DNA of 64,000 nt from Pseudomonas quercus (GCF_012033695.1 NZ_JAAVJI010000001.1:310001-374000), one strand, 5' to 3'. Shown: positions 52,421 to 61,877, counted from the first letter of the stretch. A program made the numbers and translations. Notes: generated from the sequence alone by a model not told the origin.

Positions 52421-52476
52421 GGGGACGCCTAGTTGGGGACGCCTAGTCGGGGACGCCTAGTCGGGGACGCCCAGTC
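52421..52476. repeat. 14-bp tandem array inside the repeat
   Basis: Four contiguous units of GGGGACGCCTAGTC (unit 1 ends in T, unit 4 has CCAG for CTAG). Absent from the copy at 10172. Confidence 0.9.
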
Positions 52477-52623
52477 TAGGCTAGCCATTTAGCTGGCTTT
52501 TGAAACAGCATGGGCAGGCGCAGCCACTTTTCGTACAAAGGCTAGGGCAGAGTGTCTACCGCTATATGAGGCGTGATGCTCAGTGGAACGAAATTTCATG
52601 CTAATGGATTGAATGAGCCTTAA

Positions 52624-53808
52624 GGACTCTCCGATCAAGTTTCCCCATCCCCCGCAACCTGTGCTGAAATAACCCATCGCCTACCCACCCACGGCAGCCC
52701 GCATGAGCCAGATGAGCTTTTCCGATTTCGAATACGCTGGCAAACGCAAGCAAACCCGGCGTGAGCGCTTTCTTGCCGAGATGGATCAAGTCGTGCCCTG
52801 GGTGGGGTTAGTGGCGTTGATCGAGCCGTACTATCCCAAGGCGGGTGGTGGCCGCAAGCCGTATCCACTGGAAACCATGCTGCGCATTCACCTGTTGCAG
52901 AACTGGTTCTCGCTGAGAGATCCGGCCATGGAAGAAGCGCTGTACGAGATCACGCCGATGCGCCAGTTCGCCCGCCTCACGTTAAGTGCGCCCATTCCCG
53001 AAGACACCACGATCATGAAGTTCCGCCACCTGCTGGAGAAGCACCAGCTGGCTGCCGGTATCTTGCAGGTCATCAATGGCTACCTGCAGGACAAGGGCCT
53101 GTCGTTGCGCCAGGGCACCATCGTTGATGCCACGATCATCCATGCACCGAGTTCGACGAAGAACAAGGACGGCAAACGCGACCCCGAAATGCACCAGACA
53201 AAGAAGGGAAATCAATACTTCTTCGGGATGAAAGCGCACATTGGTGCCGACGTGGAATCGGGCCTGGTGCACCACGTTCATGGCACCGCAGCCAACGTGG
53301 CGGACGTTACCCAAGTGGCTGAACTGCTGCATGGCGAGGAGAATGCGGTGTATGCCGATGCCGGCTATACCGGTGTGGAAAAGCGCAAGGAACATGCCGA
53401 CCGTGACGTTATCTGGCAGATCGCAGCGCGGAGAAGCAGCTACATGGCGCTGCCCAAACGCAGCCTGATTTACAAAGGAAAGCGACGCATCGAACGGGCT
53501 AAGGCGCAGACTCGGGCCAAGGTCGAGCATCCGTTTCGGGTCATCAAACGCCAGTTCGGGTACGTGAAAACACGCTTCCGCGGGCTGATCAAAAACACCG
53601 CTCAACTGACCACGTTGTTCGCACTGTCAAATTTGTGGATGACGCGAAAACAGCTGGTGGGTTTGGGCGAGTTGCGCGTGTAAAGCGGTAGATCGGGCTG
53701 AAAAGCCTGATCTGTCCCCCAAAAGAGCAGTAACACGCCGAAAATCGGACCTATTTTCAGCGTTTTTGCGCCTGAGCGACCTTTATGTCGAAGTTGCTCG
53801 GAGCTTCC
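52624..53808 (+). mobile_element. IS5-family insertion sequence
   Basis: The transposase gene lies between imperfect inverted ends: GGACTCTCCGATCAAGTTT on the left and the complement of GGAAGCTCCGAGCAACTTC on the right. The flanks are TTAA (52620-52623) and CTAA (53809-53812), which fit the YTAR four-base target of this family with one mismatch. Length about 1185 bp, typical for IS5. Confidence 0.7.
52703..53683 (+). CDS. IS5-family DDE transposase
   Basis: A 326-residue intact transposase. N-terminal DUF772-type region (PYPLETMLRIHLLQNWFSLRDPAMEEALYE), then the catalytic Asp in VDATIIHAP, second Asp in YADAGYTGVEKR and Glu in KVEHPFRVIKRQFG. No frameshift, so the element may still move. Confidence 0.93.
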   Translation: MSQMSFSDFEYAGKRKQTRRERFLAEMDQVVPWVGLVALIEPYYPKAGGGRKPYPLETMLRIHLLQNWFSLRDPAMEEALYEITPMRQFARLTLSAPIPEDTTIMKFRHLLEKHQLAAGILQVINGYLQDKGLSLRQGTIVDATIIHAPSSTKNKDGKRDPEMHQTKKGNQYFFGMKAHIGADVESGLVHHVHGTAANVADVTQVAELLHGEENAVYADAGYTGVEKRKEHADRDVIWQIAARRSSYMALPKRSLIYKGKRRIERAKAQTRAKVEHPFRVIKRQFGYVKTRFRGLIKNTAQLTTLFALSNLWMTRKQLVGLGELRV

Positions 53809-53936
53809 CTAACGATCACCCACCCGTTCACCCAATTTTATTATGACGATTAAATAAAATGATCGCTTTTTAAAAGATTTTTTTTGTATTGCGCCCGTAT
53901 AGTCATTCAATTGATTGTGATAACAAAAGGCTTGAT

Positions 53937-54440
53937 ATGTTTGTAATAAATTCTATCTCCTCTACTCCTTCTATCAATTCAACTAATTGTAACAATGAAG
54001 TACAGCCAAATGAAGTGCCGAACAGCCAGAAATTTAGCCGTTTAACTAAAGTGAAAAACAATAGTGAGGAGTTTCAGGTCAATAATTTTCCTCAGAATAT
54101 GACCAAAAACACACATGTGAATGAAATTTTGGCAAATAGCTTCAGAACGCAAGTTATAATGCATCACGACTTAAATGTTAAAAAAAATCTTCCACGCTTC
54201 CTTGTAACCGGCGCAGTCCATAAGATTGCTATAGATAAAGATTCTGAAGCTGTGAAAGCTAAAGGCTCATCAGCTGAGGTGCGCAATAAAAACGTTGAAA
54301 GTGAATTGGGAAAACTATGTCGGAATGCTATTGAGGAACTGCGCCGGCCGGATCCTATTCTTAAATTAATGTATAGTAATTTTGATTTAGATAAATATAC
54401 TCAGGGATTTGAAGCTAGCCGTGATATTAAGAAAAAATAG
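53937..54440 (+). CDS. AT-rich orphan gene downstream of the T3SS, candidate effector
   Basis: A 167-residue protein with no recognised family. The ATG at 53937 follows AAAGG by six bases. The first 60 residues are rich in Ser, Asn and Thr (VINSISSTPSINSTNCNNEV), a composition typical of type III secretion signals; the C-terminal half is helical. GC content is far below the neighbouring genes. It sits between an IS5 element and a recombinase remnant, which indicates lateral acquisition. Secretion is inferred from composition and location only. Confidence 0.55.
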   Translation: MFVINSISSTPSINSTNCNNEVQPNEVPNSQKFSRLTKVKNNSEEFQVNNFPQNMTKNTHVNEILANSFRTQVIMHHDLNVKKNLPRFLVTGAVHKIAIDKDSEAVKAKGSSAEVRNKNVESELGKLCRNAIEELRRPDPILKLMYSNFDLDKYTQGFEASRDIKKK

Positions 54441-54543
54441 AGCTCGTCGCTTTCCCTTAAAGTAAAATTCTTACCTTAAAACAGCTGTGTCCAGTCAGTG
54501 CGTTTTATATCGCACTGACAAATAGAATTCTTTATCTGGTTAC

Positions 54544-54850
<307 letters not shown>

Positions 54851-54870
54851 ACCCTCGTTAGCGGCAAAAA

Positions 54871-55942
54871 CTGAGTGCAACACCTGACCAATCCGGTACG
54901 GTGTACGCATGTCTTACCAAGAGCTCAGCATTGAAGAACGGATCACCATCCAGATTGGCCAGCTCCAGGGCCTGAGCCAGCGAGCGATTGCTCGAATGCT
55001 TGATCGCAGCCCCTCGACTGTCAGCCGGGAGCTTCGCCGTAATGCTGGCGCTGCAACGTCCTATTCGGCCAACCAGGCCCACCAAAAGATGCGCCAGCGC
55101 CGTACGGTCTGCCGGCTGGACCGTAAGCTCGATCCGGGTACTGAACTGTTCGAGCTGGTTGTCTATCTGTTGCGACAGCGCTTTTCTCCTCAGCAAATTG
55201 CCGGCAAACTTCGACGTATGGAATTCCCAAGATTTGAAGACGTTTACGTCTGCCGCGAAACCATCTACAACGCCATCTACGCGCTGCCAGTAGGCGAGCT
55301 TCGCAAGGAGCTGATCATCTGCCTGCGGCAGGGCAGGAACACCCGCCGCCCCCGCTCTGGTGGAGTAGATCGCCGTGGGCAGATCCCGGACCTGGTCAGT
55401 ATCCATGTGCGCCCGCCGGAGGTGGAAGACCGCTTGACACCCGGCCACTGGGAGGGCGATCTGATCAAGGGCAAAGCCAATGCCTCTGCGGTTGGCACGC
55501 TGGTGGAGCGCAGTACGGGTTACCTGATGTTGGTGAGGATGCATGATGCCACTGCCACTTCTGCCGTGGAGGGGTTCAGTGCAGCGTTGAATCGTATGCC
55601 TTTGGCTGCGCGTAAAACGCTTACGTACGATCAAGGCCGCGAAATGGCGCGTCACGCCGAGATCACCCAGCGCACCGGTGTGGCCGTTTACTTCTGCGAC
55701 CCTCACAGCCCCTGGCAGCGCGGCAGCAATGAAAACATTAACGGTTTGATCCGTCAGTATTTGCCCAAGGGGGCCGATCTGTCTGGCGTGACCCAGGAGC
55801 AGCTGGACGCAATCGCTTACCAGCTCAATATTCGGCCGCGCCAACGCTTTGATTACCAATGCCCAATCGAAATGATGACGCAGATGATGGCCACGCATCA
55901 TGAGAGCCCATCCTTTACTCAATAGTCGGGTGTTGCACTCAG
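54871..55942 (+). mobile_element. IS30-family insertion sequence
   Basis: Inverted ends CTGAGTGCAACACC at 54871 and GGTGTTGCACTCAG at 55942 bracket the transposase gene, giving an element of about 1072 bp. No clear target duplication is visible. It adjoins the serine recombinase remnant. Confidence 0.8.
54909..55925 (+). CDS. IS30-family transposase
   Basis: A 338-residue protein with the IS30 N-terminal helix-turn-helix (LSIEERITIQIGQLQGLSQRAIARMLDRSPSTVSRELRRN) and a DDE domain: Asp in GHWEGDLIKGK, Asp in TYDQGREMARH and Glu in SNENINGLIRQYLPKG. Intact. Confidence 0.93.
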   Translation: MSYQELSIEERITIQIGQLQGLSQRAIARMLDRSPSTVSRELRRNAGAATSYSANQAHQKMRQRRTVCRLDRKLDPGTELFELVVYLLRQRFSPQQIAGKLRRMEFPRFEDVYVCRETIYNAIYALPVGELRKELIICLRQGRNTRRPRSGGVDRRGQIPDLVSIHVRPPEVEDRLTPGHWEGDLIKGKANASAVGTLVERSTGYLMLVRMHDATATSAVEGFSAALNRMPLAARKTLTYDQGREMARHAEITQRTGVAVYFCDPHSPWQRGSNENINGLIRQYLPKGADLSGVTQEQLDAIAYQLNIRPRQRFDYQCPIEMMTQMMATHHESPSFTQ

Positions 55943-56033
55943 CCTCTGAAACCGCCCTCTTTTATCAGCTGAAACATATCGGTGTATACGCCGTGCGTTC
56001 TTAGTAAACTGCACGCCAGCCTGAGACAGCGGG

Positions 56034-56182
56034 ATGTCTATGGCTCAAGACCTGGCGGTGGATGTAACCCTCATCGGTGCCGGTTACACCGTCCTGTGGA
56101 CAACGGATTACCTCAAGCGCCAGGCGCCCTACCTGCACATCGCCATTATCGAAACCCAGATCGCCTGTTTTGGCGCCCGTAG
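56034..56182 (+). pseudogene. FAD-dependent oxidoreductase N-terminal stump
   Basis: About 48 codons read DLAVDVTLIGAGYTVLWTTD then YLKRQAPYLHIAIIETQIACFGA, the FAD-binding beginning of DAO/PuuB-type amine oxidoreductases (normally VDVAIIGAGYTGLWTAYYLK). The third Gly of the dinucleotide motif is Val. The similarity stops where the convergent NERD gene begins, so the gene was cut by a rearrangement. Confidence 0.65.
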
Positions 56183-57205
56183 CTACCAGTCTCTCACCCG
56201 CGTGCCGTTCATGCAGTGTTTCACGTCGTCGTCCACCAGGTTGTTGGGCTTGATGCAGGCTCGCAAGGAGTGCTTTGGGCCAGGAACGTGCTGGTTCGGC
56301 TGCATAGGCGCCTGCGGGCCACGTTTCAATGTGCCTTGGGCATTGGCCAGCAGGGCTGCAGCGGCAGTGTTCACATCTTGCCCGATAGGTGCCAAAGCCG
56401 TGACCGCCTGCGTTACCAGCGGCAGAGGCTTGCCTGCACACGCGATCAATCCCGTGACCGCCATACCTAGCAGGCTGGTGAGCATCAGCCCTCTACGTTT
56501 GCCTGGGTTGCGCTGCCCATGCCGGCGCCGCAACCCTTCCACATGGGCGCGGTCGGTGGCCTCGCCGGGCGGTAGCCGCTGCTGCTTGAGTGCACGTGTG
56601 AAGGCGGCGACCTGCGCTTGGCTGAACACAGGTTCGTGGTAGCGACGGATGTACCGTGCCAACCCCCAGCCTCGCACGACCTGCGGTGGCATAGGGCGCT
56701 TCAAGCGCGCCGGGCCGGTAAACACCACCACCGAATGCAAGTGCGCCATGTCGACGCCAAGGCAGTATTCCAGTGCTTTGAGGTGCCGGTAGTTCTGCCG
56801 TAGCGGGTTCTGGAAACTGTAACTGTGCCTGCCCACTTTCTGCAGCCATCGAGGCTCACGCTCGGCCCCAAAGATGCGGCCCTTCATATGCTTGGTTTCC
56901 ACCACGAACAGGCCGTAGCGGGAGAGGAACACATGGTCGATCTGGGTGGTGCCGTCTTCCACGCGCAGGGTCAGGTTGTGCAGGCGTTTGTAGGTACTGG
57001 CCGGTAATCCCCAGTACGCGAAAAAGCGCACCCAGGCCTCACCTGCCTGGCCTTTCTGCGCCGGGGCCTGCAGCCGCTTTGCCAGTACCACGGCGAACAG
57101 GAGCACAACAGCAAGGTAGGGGAGAAAGGGCGAGAGGGCGGAAGTGATAGCGACCACGAAAAGCGACACCTGAACAAACGGGTGCGGTTGATACCATATT
57201 GGCAC
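56183..57205 (-). CDS. NERD-domain protein (nuclease-related), possibly with chimeric C-terminus
   Basis: A 340-residue protein with two N-terminal membrane segments (FVQVSLFVVAITSALSPFL, LAVVLLFAVVLAKRL), then a NERD domain with the nuclease-like residues Asp in TTQIDHVFLSRYGLFVVETKHMKG. A further hydrophobic segment lies near 240-265. Many relatives end in a CxxC topoisomerase-type zinc ribbon; none is present here and the last residues run toward an oxidoreductase stump, so the original C-terminus may have been lost. The function of such proteins is unproven. Confidence 0.7.
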   Translation of the reverse strand: MPIWYQPHPFVQVSLFVVAITSALSPFLPYLAVVLLFAVVLAKRLQAPAQKGQAGEAWVRFFAYWGLPASTYKRLHNLTLRVEDGTTQIDHVFLSRYGLFVVETKHMKGRIFGAEREPRWLQKVGRHSYSFQNPLRQNYRHLKALEYCLGVDMAHLHSVVVFTGPARLKRPMPPQVVRGWGLARYIRRYHEPVFSQAQVAAFTRALKQQRLPPGEATDRAHVEGLRRRHGQRNPGKRRGLMLTSLLGMAVTGLIACAGKPLPLVTQAVTALAPIGQDVNTAAAALLANAQGTLKRGPQAPMQPNQHVPGPKHSLRACIKPNNLVDDDVKHCMNGTRVRDW

Positions 57206-57339
57206 TGCGGCTGCCAGCGGATTCCTGAGGGTGCGGGCTGGGTATGCGACAAAAGCGCTGCTTGCTGTAGGTGTGCAGCTGGATTAGAGTGGTTATCACG
57301 TTTTGGTGGTCATGATCGTAACCATCAGAGGGAGAAACT

Positions 57340-58008
57340 ATGACGCAACGTGCAGAGACTCTTCAGATTGGGCAGCCTGTTCTGGGGCGCTTGAAAGAAC
57401 TGGCGCTGCGTGAGCGCGAGGACACTGGTGTGTTCATTTCTGTAGAGCATGCTTCGCCCTCGGTGCTCAAGGCGTTTCTCGATTCCCTGGACCTGTGGCG
57501 AAGAATGTATGCCGAACAGGCGACGGCTGTTCAGAACAGGGACACCATAGGTCAGCTCGTGGAGCTGTTGGTACCAGACGCTCCTGCAACCTCTGCCCAG
57601 CTCAGGCAGGCTCACATGCTGGCCAAAGCCAAGCGGGCTGTGCTGGAAAGTGGGGACTGGGTAACTGCTCACCATCTTGCTGAGTTGGCAGAGCTTAGTG
57701 CGGCAAACCCCAGCTCCCAGCCTAACAAATGGAAGCGCGATGGCCGTATCTTCGCCATACGTCACGGTGGCATTGATTATTTTCCGCTGTACGGTTTGGA
57801 TGAAACGTCCAGCCATCGGCCATTGCCTGTGCTCAAAGACATCCTGTCTGTGTTGAGCCCCTTGAAAGATGGCTGGGCAATGGCTTACTGGTTCATGTCA
57901 ATCAACGGGTGGCTGGGTGGCAAGCGCCCCCAGGACCTGCTTCGTACCGCCCCAGAACACGTGCTTGCTGCCGCCCATGAAGAGGTGGCAGGCATTACTC
58001 ATGGTTGA
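57340..58008 (+). CDS. Antitoxin of Xre/MbcA/ParS type
   Basis: A 222-residue protein whose C-terminus has the toxin-binding DUF2384 pattern (GWAMAYWFMSINGWLGGKRPQDLLRTAPEHVLAAAHEEV). The N-terminal part has helices that could bind DNA (TIGQLVELLVPDAPATSAQLRQAHMLAKAKRAVLESGDWVTAHHLAEL). It overlaps the RES-domain toxin by eight bases, the usual order antitoxin first. It should neutralise the toxin and repress the operon. Confidence 0.85.
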   Translation: MTQRAETLQIGQPVLGRLKELALREREDTGVFISVEHASPSVLKAFLDSLDLWRRMYAEQATAVQNRDTIGQLVELLVPDAPATSAQLRQAHMLAKAKRAVLESGDWVTAHHLAELAELSAANPSSQPNKWKRDGRIFAIRHGGIDYFPLYGLDETSSHRPLPVLKDILSVLSPLKDGWAMAYWFMSINGWLGGKRPQDLLRTAPEHVLAAAHEEVAGITHG

Positions 58009-58648
58009 AGCCTCAACCACCCGGCTCCCCTACGAGGGGTTACACCTTTCGTATCACACTGTGCCTGCGGGCACGGTATTGCACCGCGTTCACGCCAGCC
58101 GGTTCGGATCGGTTCAATACAACCCAACCGGTGTGGGCAATGCTCGGTTCAGCCCCCTCACCGCAGTAAACGGCAAGGTTGTGCCTACCCTGTACGCCGG
58201 CAGCACGTTCAATTGCGCTGCACTGGAAACGGTGTTTCACGACGTGCCCCATGAGCCGGGCTACAAATTCCTACAACAAGACCGGCTGCGTGGCCTTCAG
58301 TACTCCCAGATACAGACCAAAGCAGCGCTACGCCTTGTCGATCTGTCCAGCAAGGCGTTACGCCTGCTAGGTGTCAAACGCAACGAGCTCGTGGACATGG
58401 ATGCAGACCGCTACCTGTACACGCGGCAGTGGGCTGCTGCTATTCATGCACAGGCTCACGAAGCGCAAGGGTTGCGGTGGGTATCAAGGCAAGATGACGA
58501 GGCCATGGCCGTAATGCTGTTTGGTGATCGGATCAAGCAGAGCCACCTTACGGTCCGTCAGGCTGGTCGAGATATTCTTGAGGACCCAGAGGTCTTCGAT
58601 CGGCTGTTGGACCTGGCCGAACGTATTGGCGTGTGCCTTACGCGTTAA
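58001..58648 (+). CDS. RES-domain toxin (NAD+-degrading)
   Basis: A 215-residue protein starting at 58001. It has the RES pattern: Arg in LHRVHASRFGSVQYNP, Tyr/Gly in GKVVPTLYAGSTFNCAALETVFHDV with the Glu, and a later Ser. RES toxins of characterised Xre-RES modules deplete NAD+. The start overlaps the antitoxin stop, so translation is coupled. Confidence 0.87.
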   Translation: MVEASTTRLPYEGLHLSYHTVPAGTVLHRVHASRFGSVQYNPTGVGNARFSPLTAVNGKVVPTLYAGSTFNCAALETVFHDVPHEPGYKFLQQDRLRGLQYSQIQTKAALRLVDLSSKALRLLGVKRNELVDMDADRYLYTRQWAAAIHAQAHEAQGLRWVSRQDDEAMAVMLFGDRIKQSHLTVRQAGRDILEDPEVFDRLLDLAERIGVCLTR

Positions 58649-58785
58649 CCGGCCCGCCAGCAGAGGGTGTGCGGCCTCCGGCCCTGCCGCTATAACAAGG
58701 CTTTCTCTGCAACATCCAACCGAACCACCGCGCGTGCTCGCCTGTCGATTTCAGGGTCACCCTGGAACGCTTGCGAGGAGTATTC

Positions 58786-60420
58786 ATGTCGTCATTCCCC
58801 CGTGCCACCACCCTGGCGGTGTCCATCACCCTGGCCGCCCTCTACGGTTGCTCGACCGCTGAGGTTCCGTCTTCCGGCCCCCAATGGAGCTGGGAAACGG
58901 TCTCTGCCAGCCGCGAAATAGCACCTGACCAAGCCTACCCCGAGCTGTTCCTTGCGGTGCAGCAGAGTGAGCTGTTCACCGACCAGAAGCATTTCGTGGA
59001 CGCGTTGCCCCTGCGTGCGCCAGCGGATATCCGCGCAGCTTACTTGGCTCAGAAAGACCAGCCTGGGTTTGACCTTAACGCCTTCGTGGCTGCCAACTTC
59101 GAAGCCTCAGGCACGGCCGATGTAGAGCCGCCCAAGCTAGGCGCAGACCTGCCGGGCCACATTAATGACCTGTGGCCTGTGCTCACGCGCCACTACGAGC
59201 AGGTGCCGGCCTACAGCAGCCTACTGCCACTGCCCAAGCCCTTCGTTGTGCCTGGCGGCCGGTTCCGGGAGATGTATTACTGGGACTCTTACTTCACCAT
59301 GCTGGGCCTGGCCGACAGTGGTCGAACACAGCAAGTGCGCGACATGGTGGACAACTTCGCCTACATGATCGACACCTACGGCCACATTCCCAATGGGAAC
59401 CGCACGTATTACTTGAGCCGGTCGCAACCACCGTTCTTTGCCTACATGGTAGACCTGCTGGCCAAGCTGGACGGTAATGCTGCGTACGCACGGTATTTGC
59501 CGCAGTTGCAGAAGGAGTACGCCTACTGGATGCAGGGCGCACAAACCCTGAAGGCCGGCGAAGCGACGGCCCACGTGGTGAAGCTCAAGGATGGCGCAGT
59601 ACTGAACCGCTATTGGGACGCCAGCGACGCGCCTCGCCAGGAATCCTGGGCTGAAGACCGCACGACGGCGGCCCAGGCGCCGGGCAGGCCAGCGGCTGAG
59701 GTGTACCGGGACTTGCGAGCCGGTGCAGAAAGCGGGTGGGACTATTCCTCCCGCTGGTTGGGGGATGGCAAGACCATGGCGACCATTCGTACCACCGCTA
59801 TTGTGCCGGTGGACCTCAATAGCCTGATGTTCCACCTGGAGCAGACGATCGCCAAGGCCTGCCAGCAAACCAGCCAACCCGCCTGTACCACGCGCTATAC
59901 CCAATGGGCCCAGGCCCGGCAGCAGGCCGTAGAGAAGTACTTGTGGAACCCCGCCGGTTTCTATACCGACTATGACTGGAAAAAACAGGCCATGAGCGAT
60001 GAGATCAGCGCAGCCAGCCTGTACCCGCTGTATACCCGCCTGGCCGACCCGCACCATGCTCAGCAGACCGCCGCGACCGTCAACCAGAAACTGATCCGCC
60101 CCGGCGGTATTGCCACCACCGCCAACAACAGTGGCCAGCAATGGGACGCCCCCAATGGCTGGGCACCTTTGCAACTGATCGCCGTGGAAGGCCTGCGGGC
60201 CTACGATCAGAGTGACCTGGCCGAAACCATCGGCCGCCACTTCCTTACGCAGGTGCAAGGCCTGTACAACCGCGAGCACAAGCTGGTGGAGAAATACGAC
60301 ATCGAAGGTGGCAAAGGCGGCGGCGGGGGCGAGTACGAGCTGCAGGATGGGTTCGGATGGACCAATGGTGTGACCCTGCAGTTGCTGCGGTTGTATGGCA
60401 CCCAATCGCTGGTTCAGTAA
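58786..60420 (+). CDS. treA: Periplasmic trehalase (GH37)
   Basis: A 544-residue protein starting at 58786 after CGAGGAG. It has an N-terminal signal with a lipobox-like LYGC near residue 22. The trehalase signature PGGRFREMYYWDSYF lies near residue 155 and the second signature QWDAPNGWAP near 455; a Gly-rich GGKGGGGGEY loop follows. It splits trehalose to two glucose molecules in the periplasm. Confidence 0.92.
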   Translation: MSSFPRATTLAVSITLAALYGCSTAEVPSSGPQWSWETVSASREIAPDQAYPELFLAVQQSELFTDQKHFVDALPLRAPADIRAAYLAQKDQPGFDLNAFVAANFEASGTADVEPPKLGADLPGHINDLWPVLTRHYEQVPAYSSLLPLPKPFVVPGGRFREMYYWDSYFTMLGLADSGRTQQVRDMVDNFAYMIDTYGHIPNGNRTYYLSRSQPPFFAYMVDLLAKLDGNAAYARYLPQLQKEYAYWMQGAQTLKAGEATAHVVKLKDGAVLNRYWDASDAPRQESWAEDRTTAAQAPGRPAAEVYRDLRAGAESGWDYSSRWLGDGKTMATIRTTAIVPVDLNSLMFHLEQTIAKACQQTSQPACTTRYTQWAQARQQAVEKYLWNPAGFYTDYDWKKQAMSDEISAASLYPLYTRLADPHHAQQTAATVNQKLIRPGGIATTANNSGQQWDAPNGWAPLQLIAVEGLRAYDQSDLAETIGRHFLTQVQGLYNREHKLVEKYDIEGGKGGGGGEYELQDGFGWTNGVTLQLLRLYGTQSLVQ

Positions 60421-60431
60421 CCCATTGGTAA

Positions 60432-60452
60432 GCCGGGCCGCAAGGGCCCGGC
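60432..60452. terminator. Hairpin between convergent genes
   Basis: GCCGGGCC and GGCCCGGC pair perfectly around a GCAAG loop in the 55-bp space between the trehalase stop and the stop of the MFS gene on the other strand. No T-run, but it is placed to act for both directions. Confidence 0.55.
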
Positions 60453-60475
60453 CTGCTGAGTTGAACTGGCTTGCC

Positions 60476-61762
60476 TCAAGCCGAGCGGGGTATGGCGTCC
60501 CCAGGCACCGGGGGCACTGATACCGCAACAGGTGCAGGCTCCTTGAGCAACGCAAAGTACGCCAGTGCCGAACAGGCCGCCACTACCGCGCTGATCACGA
60601 AGGCGGATGAAAACGAGCCACTTTGTTGCACACTGAAGCCTGTCAGTATCGGGGCGATGGAGCCCGCCAGGTAGCCGCCGAAGTTCTGGATCGATCCAAA
60701 GGACGCCACGCGTTCGGAAGGCACGATGGTATTGACGATCATCCAGGCGGTGGCGCTGGAAATGCTGATAAAAAACAGCGTAAGGCACAGTAGCAGCACG
60801 CAGGCCACAACGTTCGTGGTGAAGGCCACTATCAACGTGAAGAGTGCGCCGCCTACCAACCCGAGAATGACCATCAACTTACGGCTGGCCAATACTTTCA
60901 TGCCTCGAGCCACCAACCGGTCGCAGGCCTTGCCGGCGACGATGGTGCCCACCGCGCCACACAGGTACGCCAGCGACACCACCCAGGCGGTACGGTAGAG
61001 GTCCAGGCCATGCTCCCGCTCGAAATAGCCAGGTAGCCACGTGAGGTTGAGCCAGATCATGTAGATCACGCCCATGAACCCCAGGAAGGCACCCCAGGTA
61101 TTGCGTTCCTTGAACATGGCGGCCCAAGGCAGGCGTTGTTCTTGGGTGGCTTGCACCGCTACTGGCTCGGCGCGCCCCGTCTCGGCCATGTACTGAGCTT
61201 TGCTCTTATAGAACACGAACCAGCAGGCTGCCAGCACGATGCCTAGCACGCCGGTCAGGATAAACATGCCACGCCAGCCCAGGTGCACCATGAATACCGT
61301 CAATAGCGGCGGGGCCAGGCAAGGCCCGATGCACGTGGACGACCATACCCAACCGGTTGCCGTGCCCCGTTCCTGGGTATCGAACCATTCCGACAAGGCT
61401 TTGGCCGCCGACGGAAACACCGGCGCTTCGCCAATGCCCAGCAATACCCTTAAGCCCACCAGCTGGCTAAAGCCGCTGAACAGCCCGAACGCGGCCTGGG
61501 CGACCGACCACACGATCAGCGAACCACCCAGTGCCAGCTTGCTGCCGAGCTTGTCGATCAATGCGCCCAGCGGCAGCTGCGAGAACGCGTAGGCAATGGA
61601 AAACGCCGACAGCATAACGCCCATCTGAACTGGGGTGATGGCCAGGTCTTTCTGAATGGAGGTGTTGGCGATGGACAGCGCGCTGCGGTCCAGGTAGTTG
61701 ATCACCCCGATCATAAACAGAAAACCGATGGTCAGGGCCTTGTAGCTTTTTATTGTTTTCAT
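60476..61762 (-). CDS. MFS transporter, anion:cation symporter (ACS) type
   Basis: A 428-residue carrier with 12 hydrophobic segments. It opens with LTIGFLFMIGVINYLDRSALSIA, has LGALIDKLGSK and the ACS-type segment LLGIGEAPVFPSAAKALSEWF near residue 108. ACS members import sugar acids such as glucarate, galactonate or hexuronates. A LysR-type operator-like palindrome lies 97 bases upstream, identical in layout to the one before the SDR gene, so it probably imports the substrate of that pathway. Confidence 0.85.
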   Translation of the reverse strand: MKTIKSYKALTIGFLFMIGVINYLDRSALSIANTSIQKDLAITPVQMGVMLSAFSIAYAFSQLPLGALIDKLGSKLALGGSLIVWSVAQAAFGLFSGFSQLVGLRVLLGIGEAPVFPSAAKALSEWFDTQERGTATGWVWSSTCIGPCLAPPLLTVFMVHLGWRGMFILTGVLGIVLAACWFVFYKSKAQYMAETGRAEPVAVQATQEQRLPWAAMFKERNTWGAFLGFMGVIYMIWLNLTWLPGYFEREHGLDLYRTAWVVSLAYLCGAVGTIVAGKACDRLVARGMKVLASRKLMVILGLVGGALFTLIVAFTTNVVACVLLLCLTLFFISISSATAWMIVNTIVPSERVASFGSIQNFGGYLAGSIAPILTGFSVQQSGSFSSAFVISAVVAACSALAYFALLKEPAPVAVSVPPVPGDAIPRSA

Positions 61763-61858
61763 GGGCGCCTCTGTGAGCGGTTGCCGCCGTGCTGCAGCCG
61801 GCGTGCTTGCACTGTAGTAGGCGGCGGTTGCAACGCCAAATGACGACTTTCCATCGAT

Positions 61859-61877
61859 CGATAACCGGGCGTTATCG
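61859..61877. promoter_or_regulatory. Predicted LysR operator before the MFS gene
   Basis: CGATAAC-N5-GTTATCG, a perfect 19-bp palindrome containing the T-N11-A core of LysR-type sites. It overlaps the stop codon of the LysR gene and lies 97 bases upstream of the MFS start. Confidence 0.65.

Larger units (their letters stand above)
52253..52544. repeat. Interspersed repeat with terminal inverted repeats (copy 2, expanded)
   Basis: A 292-bp element with inverted ends TAGGGTTTGTACGAAAAGTC (left) and the complement of TAGCCTTTGTACGAAAAGTG (right). It shares the interior GAGGAAGCGGA / GTTTACTGG / TGTAAATGAGC with the 144-bp copy at 10172. The extra length comes from two short tandem arrays, one inserted exactly between GGA and GTTTACTGG. 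It lies 102 bases after the last T3SS gene. Confidence 0.75.

Noticed and set aside
52331..52476. Short direct repeats resembling a CRISPR array
   Set aside because: Units are 14-15 bp and contiguous with no spacers; they are minisatellites inside an interspersed repeat.
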